A stretch of DNA of 64,000 nt from Bernardetia sp042180575 (GCF_042180575.1 NZ_CP170094.1:1736001-1800000); one strand, 5' to 3'; positions 16,969-26,573 are shown, numbered from the stretch's first letter. Notes: a model not told the origin generated them from the letters alone. Translations and numbers: made by a program.

Positions 16969-17895
16969 TTATATAAAAAGTGTACTAATAGATTCTTGGT
17001 CGTGAATTTTACGAATAGCCTTTGCAAACAAATCAGCCACAGACAATACCTTTATCTTGTCTGATTTTTCTTTTAGTGGAATGGTATCCATAACAGCAAG
17101 TTCTAAAAGAGGTGAGTTATTGATGTTTTCATATGCTTTTCCAGACAAAACAGGGTGTGTAGCAATAGCACGAACCGAAACAGCACCATTATCTAATAAT
17201 ACTTGTGCAGCTTTTGAAATTGTCCCTGCTGTATCTATAAGGTCATCTACAATAATCACATTTGCACCCTCCACATCGCCAATCACTTGCATAGAGGCAA
17301 TTTCATTAGCTCTTTTTCGGTGTTTGTCACAAACTACCATATCTGCATGAAATTGTGAAGCATAACTTCTAGCTCTAGCTACCCCTCCTACATCAGGAGA
17401 AGCAAAAACCAAATTCTCTATTTTTAAGGATTCAATATAAGGAATAAAAATAGCTGTTGCATACAGATGATCAACAGGAATATCAAAAAAACCTTGAATT
17501 TGTCCTGCATGCAAATCACAAGTCATGATGCGAGTTGCACCAGCAGCAGAAATAAGATTGGCTACCAGTTTTGCACCAATAGCCACACGAGGTTTGTCTT
17601 TTCTATCCTGACGAGCATATCCAAAATAAGGCATTACTACTGTAACTGAGCCAGCCGAAGCACGCTTTGCAGCATCAATCATCAGCAAGAGTTCCATTAG
17701 ATTATCAGCAGGTGGAAAAGTCGATTGAACAATAAAAACATCTGCACCACGAATAGATTCGCTATAATTAGGACAAATTTCTCCATCACTAAAAACTTGA
17801 AGATTATGCAGCCCTAAAGGTTTTCCAAAGGAATGTGCAATTTTTTCGGCTAAATAATGAGAAGCAGAGCCAGCAAAGATTTTGACAGAATTCAT
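16969..17895 (-). CDS. prs: ribose-phosphate pyrophosphokinase
   Basis: Makes PRPP from ribose 5-phosphate and ATP for nucleotide, histidine and tryptophan synthesis. The 308-aa length is normal. Visible motifs are the flexible-loop/ATP region (VVMPYFGYARQDRKDKPR), the metal-binding MTCDLHAGQIQGFF, and the PRPP loop (NVIIVDDLIDTAGTISKA). It is a single-gene unit with its own consensus promoter and terminator. Confidence 0.97.
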   Translation of the reverse strand: MNSVKIFAGSASHYLAEKIAHSFGKPLGLHNLQVFSDGEICPNYSESIRGADVFIVQSTFPPADNLMELLLMIDAAKRASAGSVTVVMPYFGYARQDRKDKPRVAIGAKLVANLISAAGATRIMTCDLHAGQIQGFFDIPVDHLYATAIFIPYIESLKIENLVFASPDVGGVARARSYASQFHADMVVCDKHRKRANEIASMQVIGDVEGANVIIVDDLIDTAGTISKAAQVLLDNGAVSVRAIATHPVLSGKAYENINNSPLLELAVMDTIPLKEKSDKIKVLSVADLFAKAIRKIHDQESISTLFI

Positions 17896-17932
17896 AGAAG
17901 TAGGAACAAGAAGTATAGAAAAAGATTTAAGA

Positions 17933-17964
17933 CAAAAATAACGAGCCTAAGCAGTAAATTCAAA
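17933..17964 (-). promoter_or_regulatory. promoter of prs
   Basis: On the minus strand TTTG (17964-17961), 20 nt, then TATTTTTG (17940-17933) gives a full match to the Bacteroidota consensus, 38 bp upstream of the ATG. Confidence 0.75.
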
Positions 17965-18056
17965 TCAAAAGCTATTTTATTTTAATTTTTTACACTTACT
18001 TCGTTATTTTTCTTTATTTTTCAAAGAAATAGCCTTAAAATTTGAAGGTAAAAAAA

Positions 18057-18084
18057 TAACACTTCTTTATTAGAGGAAGTGTTA
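18057..18084 (-). terminator. terminator of first DUF6089 gene
   Basis: TAACACTTC and GAAGTGTTA form a perfect 9-bp stem with a 10-nt loop. It starts 49 bp past the stop of the upstream gene. Confidence 0.7.
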
Positions 18085-18132
18085 CTTAATATATTTATCA
18101 TCTTAGCTATTCAAATAGCTTCATCAAACTAG

Positions 18133-18840
18133 CTACCTAAATTCTGTTGGACAAACAACTCTATTAATGGTAAAACTAAGTGAAATTCCTGTGTAGTAAT
18201 ACATATCTTTTGTAAATAAATTGGTCATCTGGAACTTACCTACACTACTTACTTCTTCTCCACTACCATCTTGAATCATTCCATCAATAGCATCTGTAAA
18301 AGTAGGTCTTGCACCAAATTCAAATCCTAGATTGTAATTATGTGCCAACATATACTTTATTCCTACACCAATAGGTAAAGTAAACTCTAATGCTTTAGGT
18401 TGATTATCAAAATAATTACTGTTTACAGAAATATGTGCTATCGAACCTCCTAGAAAAATATAAGGAGAAAGACGGTTGAGTTCACTCATGGCTCTATAAT
18501 CTCTAAAATTATACTCCATTCTAGCTGAGGCTTCATATATATTTGCTGTAAATTTAGCTGCCCTTTGTTGATAAAATGGATCTTTTGATTTAGTTTCGTC
18601 AGCTCTTAGTATGCCTGCCATTGCACCAAACCGAACCGAAAAAGCAGGTGTAGGATTAAGACGAATAAAAAACTCTCCTGCTGGGCGAGCATTTTTGAGT
18701 TTATAAGAAGGTGAAACGTCTCCTGTATAATTTGTTGTACCTATACCAAAGCCAAACTCTACGTCTTGAGCTTGAGAAAAAGTAAAAAGTAATATGAAAG
18801 ATACTACTAAAAGAAGTGATTTATAATTTATAGACACCAT
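18133..18840 (-). CDS. DUF6089-like outer membrane beta-barrel protein
   Basis: Predicted small outer-membrane barrel of 235 aa with a signal peptide ending in SQAQD. Alternating strands follow (EFGFGIGTTNYTGDVSP, AFSVRFGAMAG, ARMEYNFRDY, GLSLSF-like TGISLSFTINRV), ending in a cysteine motif (VVCPTEFR). The next gene upstream encodes a longer relative with the same layout and the ending RCPVRFK. DUF6089 proteins include PorG-like barrels linked to type IX secretion, so a secretion or cell-envelope role is possible but not shown. Confidence 0.72.
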   Translation of the reverse strand: MVSINYKSLLLVVSFILLFTFSQAQDVEFGFGIGTTNYTGDVSPSYKLKNARPAGEFFIRLNPTPAFSVRFGAMAGILRADETKSKDPFYQQRAAKFTANIYEASARMEYNFRDYRAMSELNRLSPYIFLGGSIAHISVNSNYFDNQPKALEFTLPIGVGIKYMLAHNYNLGFEFGARPTFTDAIDGMIQDGSGEEVSSVGKFQMTNLFTKDMYYYTGISLSFTINRVVCPTEFR

Positions 18841-18956
18841 AATATCTGTTATCGTAAGTTTTATTTCTTAATTAATTAGAACGCTCTTTTTCAGAGCTTC
18901 ATTTTTGAATTGACAAATTTACAGCCATTTACTAGAATAACCATCAAAAATTATAA

Positions 18957-18992
18957 AAAAAGTGTACAAGAATCAAATCTTGTACACTTTTG
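18957..18992 (-). terminator. terminator of second DUF6089 gene
   Basis: AAAAGTGTACAAGA and TCTTGTACACTTTT form a perfect 14-bp stem with a 6-nt loop, followed on the minus strand by a T-rich run. It is one of the strongest terminators in the window. Confidence 0.85.
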
Positions 18993-19032
18993 AAAAATAT
19001 TCTTTTATTGCTTGAAGTTATATTACTGATTC

Positions 19033-20190
19033 TTATTTAAAACGAACAGGACAACGAACTCCATGAGGAGGAATAATATAAATCAAATGAAATCCTGTAA
19101 GCATATAAACGTCATTATCATTTTGATTTCCACGAATACTTGGGTCTATATAAGGGTCACTTCCAAAACCATCAAAAGTATTATAAACATTTCCATCTAC
19201 TCCTGTATAAGTATATCGGTTTAGCAGTCTATAAAGCTCACCATTACCAGCCATTTCAGCCAGTTTTTCAGGTCTATCTCCTTCTAAAGAACGGTCATGA
19301 AATGCTTTTGCAAGTTCATCATCTCCAAAGACACCTAAATCTACATAATTACGACTTACATCATCTAAATAATCTGTAAGAAGAAAACGGTAAGAAAATT
19401 CGAAGGCAATATCTACACGATTAGATAGTTTTTTACGAATACCAAAACCTAAAGGAATAGCAATTTGTACTTTAGAGTATTTTTTACCTAAATCTCTAGT
19501 AACAGAATCGCCTCGTATAACGGTAGTATAAGAGCCACGTCCTTGTCCTTCTGTTCCAAGAGGTTGTAAATCTGTCCATTCATCAACTCCCCAGTCAGGA
19601 TCACCACCACCAATTTTAGTCGGAGGAGCTTTTGCTTTTGGTGCGTGATAAAATACAGCCAAACCACCCATTACATAAGGCACAAATTGTTTTGGACGCT
19701 GATAAAATTCTTTATTTAAAAGTTCGCTACCCATCAAATCCCAACGAAAAGTTGTATTAAGTTCGAAAACATCATTTCTAAAATGAGCATTACGAATATA
19801 ACGATACATATCATGTGGACTTGCTGGATCTGCAGTTTCTTCGTCAGAACTTAGGAGTCGTCCCCAGTTTAATCCTAGGCGAGCTGAAAATTGAGGTCGG
19901 AATTTTTTCTCAACAAAAATTCCAATATTTGGACGAGTAAAGCGTAAATCTGTACTCCAAAAACTAGGCTTTGGCACAATATCTCCAAAATAGTTCATTG
20001 CATTGACGTTTAAACCAACACTTACATACTCTCGGCGTTTTGTCCATACCCATTGATGGTTATGAGGTCCTCTACGAGGAGTTGTTTTTTTGTAGTAATA
20101 TTTATTTCCTACTTGTGCCTGAACTTCTTCAGTTGCTAAAAAAGCGACACCAAGTAAGGTAAATAAAAATGTAAAAAGAATTTTTTTCAT
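19033..20190 (-). CDS. DUF6089-family outer membrane beta-barrel protein
   Basis: Predicted outer-membrane barrel, 385 aa, with a signal peptide ending in VQAQ. The N-terminal part is basic (KKTTPRRGPHNHQW); the first strand carries YVSVGLNVNAMNYFGDIVP, the DUF6089 hallmark also seen in its shorter neighbour. Later strands (KVQIAIPLGFGIRKKLSNR, VDIAFEFSYRF) follow, and the protein ends in GVRCPVRFK. The two genes lie in tandem, each with its own terminator, which suggests an old duplication. Function is unknown; some relatives belong to the PorG group of type IX secretion. Confidence 0.78.
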   Translation of the reverse strand: MKKILFTFLFTLLGVAFLATEEVQAQVGNKYYYKKTTPRRGPHNHQWVWTKRREYVSVGLNVNAMNYFGDIVPKPSFWSTDLRFTRPNIGIFVEKKFRPQFSARLGLNWGRLLSSDEETADPASPHDMYRYIRNAHFRNDVFELNTTFRWDLMGSELLNKEFYQRPKQFVPYVMGGLAVFYHAPKAKAPPTKIGGGDPDWGVDEWTDLQPLGTEGQGRGSYTTVIRGDSVTRDLGKKYSKVQIAIPLGFGIRKKLSNRVDIAFEFSYRFLLTDYLDDVSRNYVDLGVFGDDELAKAFHDRSLEGDRPEKLAEMAGNGELYRLLNRYTYTGVDGNVYNTFDGFGSDPYIDPSIRGNQNDNDVYMLTGFHLIYIIPPHGVRCPVRFK

Positions 20191-20654
20191 AGAAACAAAT
20201 TTTAAGGCAAGCTATAATTAGTAAAATTTAGGTCATACTATTTGATAAGCAAGACAAATGTATAGAGCAATTTTTAGAGTATTAGATATGTGAAAATCAA
20301 TTTCAAAATAAGCTACTTGAACTATCTAAATTGAAAAACAAAATTGCATTTTCAAAATTTTATTATTGAATAATGTAGAATAAATAATTGTTAATCGAAG
20401 TATCTATCTACTAAATAAACTCAAAAAATGTCAAAAAATTTTATCTACCTTATCATTAATTGGTATTTATTAATCTGACTTTTTATTTATCAGTAAATCA
20501 AATTACCTAACTGATATAAAAAGGTAGTAAAACTATTGTTTTTTTACAAAAATACACAAAAATTATGCTACCACTTCTAAAAAATAAAAAAATAAGGGTA
20601 AATACTATGTTAAATTTAAAATAAAATTTTCTCTTGCTTTAAGTTTATAAACAA
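20191..20654. other. AT-rich region upstream of DUF6089 gene
   Basis: About 460 bp without a gene. TACATTTG (minus strand, 20262-20255) matches the -7 consensus for the DUF6089 gene, but no TTTG sits 19-21 nt upstream. The rest (20300-20650) is extremely AT-rich and shows no repeats. Confidence 0.45.
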
Positions 20655-20691
20655 AAAAATTCTTATCTGTAAACAACAAATAAGAATTTTT
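20655..20691 (-). terminator. terminator of small membrane-protein gene
   Basis: AAAAATTCTTAT pairs with ATAAGAATTTTT over 12 bp with a 13-nt loop. It ends 17 bp from the stop of the gene at 20708. Confidence 0.75.
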
Positions 20692-20707
20692 TTTCAGTCT
20701 AATTCTT

Positions 20708-21028
20708 TTAACTTTTAGACATAGAGTCTTCTATCATATCAGATTGTCCTGTTTCTTGAGCATAAGCCTGTTTGATTTTCTTTACACCTTGCAAAACACT
20801 TGCTGCACTCAAGCATAGAATAATAGCTGTATTTAGACGATTGCCCTTATTAAATGCATCTTTTTTTAATATTGCTTGTCCGAAAGCTACTAATCCTGTT
20901 ACGGAAGCAACTGCTCCAAAAGCTCCTTTGTACATTGGTTTTTGGTGTAATTCTCCTGGCAAAAAACGAATAGCTGTTTCTGCTCCACTAACTGTTGAAG
21001 TGATGGTTTTTAGAGTTCTCTTATCCAT
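20708..21028 (-). CDS. small membrane protein of unknown function
   Basis: A 106-aa product I do not recognise. It has two hydrophobic segments (about residues 34-54, GAFGAVASVTGLVAFGQAIL, and 66-82, NTAIILCLSAASVLQG), a positively charged N-terminus (MDKRTLKTITSTVSGAE), and a polar C-terminal tail. The composition and its own terminator indicate a real gene. It follows the TPR-protein gene on the same strand after 124 bp. Confidence 0.6.
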   Translation of the reverse strand: MDKRTLKTITSTVSGAETAIRFLPGELHQKPMYKGAFGAVASVTGLVAFGQAILKKDAFNKGNRLNTAIILCLSAASVLQGVKKIKQAYAQETGQSDMIEDSMSKS

Positions 21029-21152
21029 AAATATAGTTGAAAAATTGAGTTAAAAAAATGTATATCTTGTAATTATTTATAATTATCCAACGTCCTTTTA
21101 ATCAAATTGTTTTCTAACAAGTACACTATTTAGATAAGAGAAAATTTTTATT

Positions 21153-21887
21153 TTAACCCAAAATAGTTTCGAAATCATCGTTATACTCACTTTTTCTTAG
21201 CAAGTCAAACGCTTCATTTGTTTTGAAGAAACCAATCGTATTTGGATTTAATTCAGTAGCTTCTTCTATCGAAACAAGAGCTTTCGAAAAATCCTTTGCT
21301 TCTGTTTGTAAAAGAGCTAAACCAACCCACGCCTCCCAAAGAGGAAAACTTTTGCGTTGTTTTGGCAAGTCAATTACTCGTTGATAATAAGTAAGTGCAT
21401 ACTCATTTTTCTCTAAATCTAATTGTAGTTTTGCCATTTCCAACAAAGCATCATCAAAATGAGGATGTATTTTCAAGGCTGCTTCAAAAGACTCTTCTGC
21501 TTTTTCGTTTTCATTTATCTGTCTGAATGCCAAGGCTTTATTAAGGTGTACTCTCTCTGGTCTGTTTTCAGTCATTCTTAGTGAAAGAGCAAAATCAAAA
21601 TACGAAATAGCCGTTCTAGGTTGTTTCATATTGAGCATTGCAGTTCCCATATTCAAATAGGTATCGCCTTTTTCAGGAGTAATTTGAGAATAGGCTTTAA
21701 AATTATCAAAAGCACCTCTCCAATCCTGAAGCTGCATATATGTAAGTCCTTTTATATAAAAAGCAGGTGCAAAATCTGGATTTTCTGTTAGAGTAATTTC
21801 TAATTTTTCTAAAGCAATATCGTATTTTCTTGTTTCGTAGGCTTTACATGCCTCATTATAAGACGCTGGAATTTCTTGTGGCTGCAT
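21153..21887 (-). CDS. tetratricopeptide-repeat protein
   Basis: Cytoplasmic protein of 244 aa made almost entirely of TPR units: AYETRKYDIALEKLEITLTE, ALLEMAKLQLDLEKNEYALT and KDFSKALVSIEEATELNPNT are clear helix pairs. No signal peptide is seen. It is likely a protein-interaction scaffold. It lies between the aspartate kinase gene and a small membrane-protein gene on the same strand but is set off from the kinase by a strong terminator. Confidence 0.85.
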   Translation of the reverse strand: MQPQEIPASYNEACKAYETRKYDIALEKLEITLTENPDFAPAFYIKGLTYMQLQDWRGAFDNFKAYSQITPEKGDTYLNMGTAMLNMKQPRTAISYFDFALSLRMTENRPERVHLNKALAFRQINENEKAEESFEAALKIHPHFDDALLEMAKLQLDLEKNEYALTYYQRVIDLPKQRKSFPLWEAWVGLALLQTEAKDFSKALVSIEEATELNPNTIGFFKTNEAFDLLRKSEYNDDFETILG

Positions 21888-21984
21888 AAAATGAATATGA
21901 TTCGATAAATAATTTCAAATAGAGTGCAAATTTAAGCAAAAAAAAGTCAGCTAGACCAATTTTGAAATATACTCTTTCAATAAA

Positions 21985-22027
21985 AAAGGATTGCAAAGTT
22001 GTTTTTAATTTTACTTTACAATCCTTT
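21985..22027 (-). terminator. terminator of aspartate kinase gene
   Basis: AAAGGATTG and CAATCCTTT form the core 9-bp stem, with an inner AAAGT/ACTTT pairing and an outer ACTCTTT/AAAGAGT extension (21971-22035). It lies between the kinase stop and the TPR gene. Confidence 0.75.
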
Positions 22028-22101
22028 CAAAGAGTAATACGTTTTAGAAAAAACAGTTTTTAAATTCCTAACTTCTTAAATCTGTCTTTATACTTCTCAC
22101 T

Positions 22102-23391
22102 TTATTTTTTCACGACTACTTGGAAAATATCTTCAGAACGTTGTGCTATAAGTGCATTTCCTAATCCTGTAAAGTTATTTAGAGTTTCGGTATCATAATT
22201 TTTGATTGTAATAAGTTCTAAATTGTCCAAAACAGAAAGTTCAAAATCATTACTCAACGATTCTTTCAAAGAAGCTAGTTTTCTTTCATCATTATCTGTA
22301 CAAACAGAAAAAGAAGTAGCCGAAACTTGTAATAAATTGATTTTGATAGTATAACGATTGAGTTCAGAATGAATATAAGCCAGTTGATTACGCTCATTGA
22401 TAGCAGCCAAATCTTTAGCCTTAAAAAGAAGCATACGTTGATTTCCTTTTACAATAATTGACGGAATAGATGGTTCTGTATCAAAATTTCCAATTCTTGT
22501 TCCTTCTATATCTGCGTTAATAAATGAACGAACATACAAAGGAATTCCCTTTGCAGCTAATGGACGAATCGTTTTTGGGTGAATAACAGTTGCACCATAA
22601 TAAGTCATTTCGGCAGCATCAGAATAATTGATTTGTTTGAAAAGACGAGTATTTTTTATTCTTTTTGGATCAGCATTCAAAATTCCAGAAACATCTTTCC
22701 AAATAGTAACTCCATCAGCTTGTAAACAATATGCAAAAACGGCAGCCGTAAAATCTGAACCTTCACGCCCTAAAGTTGTTGTTTTTCCTCCGATTGTTCC
22801 TCCAATAAAACCTTGTGTCAAAACAAAACGCTGTTCTAACATTGGCAAAAGTTCGGCTCTAATAAGCTGCTCTGACCATTCCCAGTCTATTTGTCCTTCT
22901 CTCCAACGTTCGTTTGTCTGTACAAAACGACGAGCATCTACCCAAAGACATTTGTCATCATGTTCTTTTTTGAGATATTCGGAAAGAATAGCCGAAGACA
23001 TAAGCTCTCCAAAACAAATTACTTGGTCGTAATGCTTATCCCAGTTAGGTTCGTCATCTTTTAGAGTTGCTTCAAGTTGAAAAATATATTTTTGAAGGAT
23101 TTTATAGACAATTTTTTCACGTTCTCCATCAAAAAGTTCATCAGCAAGAGCATAATGATAGTCTTCAATTTGTTTTAAAATCTGTTTAACTTTGTCATTC
23201 TGCTCATGTTTGGGTTTCGATTTGGCTGCCTTAAAAATATCTTCCAAGTGATTTGTTGTTTTTCCCATAGCAGAAACAACAATAACGAGTTTGTCTTTTT
23301 TGTCAATAAATGAGCGTAAAATAGTACTTACATTTCTGACAGCAGGGGCATCTTTTACAGACGCACCACCAAATTTGAATACATGTAGCAT
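22102..23391 (-). CDS. lysC: aspartate kinase
   Basis: Phosphorylates aspartate, the first step to lysine, diaminopimelate, threonine and methionine. The 429-aa monofunctional enzyme begins FKFGGASVKDAPAVRNV (KFGG[T/A]S nucleotide motif). It continues with GREGSDFTAAVFAYCLQAD and WKDVSGILNADPKRI, and ends in ACT-type regulatory sequence (INLLQVSATSFSVCTDNDERK). Length is normal for a monofunctional kinase. Downstream murE elsewhere in the window uses the meso-DAP made by this pathway. A repeat unit (23502-23544) lies about 110 bp upstream. Confidence 0.95.
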   Translation of the reverse strand: MLHVFKFGGASVKDAPAVRNVSTILRSFIDKKDKLVIVVSAMGKTTNHLEDIFKAAKSKPKHEQNDKVKQILKQIEDYHYALADELFDGEREKIVYKILQKYIFQLEATLKDDEPNWDKHYDQVICFGELMSSAILSEYLKKEHDDKCLWVDARRFVQTNERWREGQIDWEWSEQLIRAELLPMLEQRFVLTQGFIGGTIGGKTTTLGREGSDFTAAVFAYCLQADGVTIWKDVSGILNADPKRIKNTRLFKQINYSDAAEMTYYGATVIHPKTIRPLAAKGIPLYVRSFINADIEGTRIGNFDTEPSIPSIIVKGNQRMLLFKAKDLAAINERNQLAYIHSELNRYTIKINLLQVSATSFSVCTDNDERKLASLKESLSNDFELSVLDNLELITIKNYDTETLNNFTGLGNALIAQRSEDIFQVVVKK

Positions 23392-23501
23392 AGGTGAAAT
23401 TACGGATTACGAAATACTTATTCTGCGAAACTAATTACGAATTGTAAATCATATTATATAAAACGTCTTTTATAGCGTTTTGAAAATTAAAATAAAAAAT
23501 T

Positions 23502-23544
23502 GAAGTGCAAAGAAACGAAGTAGGATAGACTTAGGCAACTATTT
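23502..23544. repeat. 43-bp direct repeat, copy B
   Basis: Shares 36 of 43 positions with 24502-24544, including AGTAG-ATAGACTTAGGCAA. It lies between the aspartate kinase start and the end of the Sel1 gene. On the minus strand it contains TTGCC and CTTTG words that could be promoter parts. Confidence 0.7.
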
Positions 23545-23549
23545 AAACT

Positions 23550-24482
23550 TTATTCTAATTCTTTCAAGCGTTTCATGGCATATTCATTTCCTGTCTTGGC
23601 AGCTTCTTTATACCAAAAAACAGCTTTTTCTATATTTTTCTCTGTTCCTTGTGCATTTTCGTACATATAAGCTGTATTGATTTGAGCTAATGTATAACCT
23701 CTTTTTGAAGCTTCTTCATATAATTGTAATGCTTTTGACCAATTTTTTTCTATTCCTTCTCCATTATAATAAAAATTTCCATACTCAAAAAAAGCAATAG
23801 GATTGTCCAACAAAACTGCTTTTTCAGCATAACTCATTGCTTTAACATAATCTTTTTCTACACCCAAACCTCCTTTGTAGATTTGAAGCAAATTAAGCAT
23901 TGCGATAGGTTCGCCTTTTTCTGCACAAATTTCAAAGTAATGACGTGCTTTTTCAAAATCTTGTTTGGTTGTGTCTGTTAAATAAATTGAACCCAAATTA
24001 TTTTGAGCAGGAATATGATTTAATTGTGCAGCTTTTTCGTACCAAAATATAGCACTATCTATATTTTGAGTTACTTCTAGCCCCTCTTCATACATCATAG
24101 CTAAATTAGTCATTCCATATTTTTCATTGCTCTCAGCAGCTTTTCGAATATAGATTAAGGCTTTTTTCAAATCTTTTTCTACATATTTTCCGTCCTTATA
24201 CATATTGCCCAAGTTATTATAAGCTAAAGCAAAATTTTTCTGTGCAGCTTTTTCATAATACTCAAATGCTTTTCTGTCACTCTGTTCTATTCCTATTCCC
24301 TTTGAATAAGCATATCCTAAATTATTCAATATAGAATCCGTTTTATTTTCTGTATTTATCCATTTTTTGACAAGTTCTTTTTTCTGTGTTTCTGTTCTTG
24401 TTGTCCAATCAGTTTGAGCAAAAACTTGGCTTGTTGAAAAAATAAGAACAAGCAAAAATATAATTTTAGATAATTGTTTCAT
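23550..24482 (-). CDS. Sel1-repeat protein, exported
   Basis: A 310-aa protein with a signal peptide (ending in QVFAQTD) and about six Sel1-type TPR-like repeats, e.g. AYSKGIGIEQSDRKAFEYYE, YKDGKYVEKDLKKALIYIRK, YENAQGTEKNIEKAVFWYKE. Such proteins form helical solenoids that bind other proteins in the periplasm. It is flanked by the two 43-bp direct repeats. The partner is unknown. Confidence 0.9.
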   Translation of the reverse strand: MKQLSKIIFLLVLIFSTSQVFAQTDWTTRTETQKKELVKKWINTENKTDSILNNLGYAYSKGIGIEQSDRKAFEYYEKAAQKNFALAYNNLGNMYKDGKYVEKDLKKALIYIRKAAESNEKYGMTNLAMMYEEGLEVTQNIDSAIFWYEKAAQLNHIPAQNNLGSIYLTDTTKQDFEKARHYFEICAEKGEPIAMLNLLQIYKGGLGVEKDYVKAMSYAEKAVLLDNPIAFFEYGNFYYNGEGIEKNWSKALQLYEEASKRGYTLAQINTAYMYENAQGTEKNIEKAVFWYKEAAKTGNEYAMKRLKELE

Positions 24483-24501
24483 TAGGTATTTTTGTAAAAA
24501 T

Positions 24502-24544
24502 AAAGCACAAAGAAATGAAGTAGAATAGACTTAGGCAAGTATCT
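24502..24544. repeat. 43-bp direct repeat, copy A
   Basis: Copy A begins 20 bp upstream of the Sel1 start, exactly 1,000 bp from copy B. The two copies therefore bracket the Sel1 gene. Confidence 0.7.
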
Positions 24545-24613
24545 GTCTATTAAAAAAAGTGTGAAATTTTTGAACGCTCTTTAGGTTTTGGATTTTAAGT
24601 CAAAACTTCAATG

Positions 24614-25027
24614 TTATTTCTCTAACCATTCTAAAGCCTCTTTTTCATTATCAAATAACTTTAATTGAAAAGTAGTGTCTTGTAGGTCATTTTCCATTTT
24701 CATAAATTTAGCAGAAAATTTAGCCAAAATCTCGTCAGCCACAACATGAGCAAGTTTTACCAACCCTGCTTCTGTAGCTTGAGGTGTCCATCTTTTAGCA
24801 ATCCATTCATTGGCTTCGTCCCAACTACCCTCTAGTTTTTTATTATCATTTAATATTTTTGTGGCTTTATATTTTTTAAAAAAAGACAAACCTAATAAAG
24901 CAGCCGTCTTTATATCTTCAATAGGCAAATACTTACCTATCCAAACAGATTTTACAATATTTTGGTCTTTCAAATACTCCACAGTATAATAGACATCTCC
25001 TTGTTTGTTTTTTAATTCTTGCTTCAT
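24614..25027 (-). CDS. SpoIIAA/STAS-like protein
   Basis: Small cytoplasmic protein (137 aa from the ATG at 25027; an in-frame ATG at 25096 would add a hydrophobic, unlikely N-terminus). The pattern of a beta-strand opening (YTVEYLKDQNIVKSVWIGKY), a following helix with KATKILNDN, and a C-terminal LFDNEKEALEWLEK resembles the STAS/SpoIIAA-like domains common in Cytophagales. A related protein is encoded at 62157 (also ending in DVDKATEWLIS). Partner proteins are unknown; a link to the SiaB/PP2C-type signalling is conceivable. Confidence 0.7.
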   Translation of the reverse strand: MKQELKNKQGDVYYTVEYLKDQNIVKSVWIGKYLPIEDIKTAALLGLSFFKKYKATKILNDNKKLEGSWDEANEWIAKRWTPQATEAGLVKLAHVVADEILAKFSAKFMKMENDLQDTTFQLKLFDNEKEALEWLEK

Positions 25028-25172
25028 AGTAATTAGGAATTGAGAAATAGGAAGAGAAAATAAGGGTAGGAAAAAAACAGAATACGGAAATAACAAATAG
25101 GGAATAGAAAAGTTTTTACTTCTCTAATCCCCATTTTTTTATCCCCATTTTTTTAGTACTACTCTCAAAGAA

Positions 25173-26573
25173 TTACTTCATAGAACCAGTCATTTCAGCA
25201 GGAACAACCCACTTATCAAAATCTTCTGAAGTCAAATATTCTAATTCTACAGCAGCTTGACGCAACGTTTTGTTTTCTTGGTGCGCTTTTTTGGCAATTT
25301 TAGCCGATTTTTCATAGCCAATATGCGTATTGAGAGCAGTAACAAGCATCAACGAATTTTCTAAGTGAGTTTGAATAACCTCGTGATTTGCTTTTATTCC
25401 AGCAGCACAATTATCTGTAAAAGAAACACAAGCATCACCAATCAAACGAGCTGACTGAAGTACATTTGCAGCAATCAAAGGCTTAAAAACATTGAGTTCG
25501 AAGTGTCCGTTTGAGCCACCTACCGAAACAGCGACATCATTTCCCATGACTTGAGCGCAAACCATTGTAAGTGCTTCTGGCTGAGTAGGGTTTACTTTAC
25601 CTGGCATAATAGAAGACCCTGGTTCGTTGTCTGGAATAATAATTTCGCCAATACCACAACGAGGTCCCGAACTAAGCATACGAACATCATTTGCAATCTT
25701 CATAAGCGAAACGGCAGTACGTTTCAAAGCTCCTGAAAGCTCAACCATTGCATCGTGAGCAGCCAAAGCCTCAAATTTGTTGGGTGCAGTTACGAAAGGC
25801 AAACCTGTAAGATTTGCAATTTTTTGGGCAACTAAAACGTCGTAGCCTTTTGGAGTATTGAGTCCAGTTCCTACGGCAGTTCCTCCCAAAGCTAATTCTT
25901 TTACCATTTCTAGTGCATTTTTGATACAGCGCAAAGAATTATTTAATTGCTGAACATAACCAGAAAATTCTTGTCCTAAAGTAACAGGCGTAGCATCCAT
26001 AAAGTGAGTACGACCTATTTTTACGATGTCTTTAAACTCTTCTACTTTGCTTTGAAGTGCATCACGTAATTTTTCAACTCCTTTGATGGTGTTTTCTGTT
26101 ACCAATTTGTAGGCTGCAATGTGCATTGCCGTAGGAAAGGTATCATTTGAAGATTGAGATTTGTTTACATCGTCGTTTGGGTGCAATGCTTTTTTATCAT
26201 CTGTCAGTTTTCCACCTTGCAAAACGTGTCCACGATTAGCCACTACTTCGTTTACATTCATATTTGACTGTGTTCCCGAACCTGTTTGCCAAATTACTAA
26301 AGGAAATTCGTGGTCTAACTTTCCATCTAAAACTTCCTCACAGGCTTTTCCGATAAGGTCGCTTTTTTCTTTTGCCAAAACACCTAGTTCTGTGTTGGCT
26401 TGTGCAGCAGCTTTTTTGAGATAGGCAAACGCATAAATAATTTCTTTTGGCATAGAAGCCTCATCGCCTATTTTGAAGTTGTTACGGCTACGCTGTGTTT
26501 GTGCGCCCCAGTAGTTGTCGGCAGGAACTTTTACTTCGCCCATTGTATCACGCTCAATACGAAAATCTGACAT
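25173..26573 (-). CDS. fumC: fumarate hydratase, class II
   Basis: Hydrates fumarate to malate in the TCA cycle; iron-independent tetramer. The 466-aa sequence begins FRIERDTMGEVKVPADNYWG and has SSNDTFPTAMH and the superfamily signature GSSIMPGKVNPTQPEA. Length and motifs are standard. It stands alone, with a 27-nt palindromic element just upstream (26600-26626). Confidence 0.97.
   Translation of the reverse strand: MSDFRIERDTMGEVKVPADNYWGAQTQRSRNNFKIGDEASMPKEIIYAFAYLKKAAAQANTELGVLAKEKSDLIGKACEEVLDGKLDHEFPLVIWQTGSGTQSNMNVNEVVANRGHVLQGGKLTDDKKALHPNDDVNKSQSSNDTFPTAMHIAAYKLVTENTIKGVEKLRDALQSKVEEFKDIVKIGRTHFMDATPVTLGQEFSGYVQQLNNSLRCIKNALEMVKELALGGTAVGTGLNTPKGYDVLVAQKIANLTGLPFVTAPNKFEALAAHDAMVELSGALKRTAVSLMKIANDVRMLSSGPRCGIGEIIIPDNEPGSSIMPGKVNPTQPEALTMVCAQVMGNDVAVSVGGSNGHFELNVFKPLIAANVLQSARLIGDACVSFTDNCAAGIKANHEVIQTHLENSLMLVTALNTHIGYEKSAKIAKKAHQENKTLRQAAVELEYLTSEDFDKWVVPAEMTGSMK

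Noticed and set aside
19140..19379. Plus-strand frame antisense to the DUF6089 gene
   Set aside because: It is biased, domain-free sequence fully inside a well-supported gene on the other strand.
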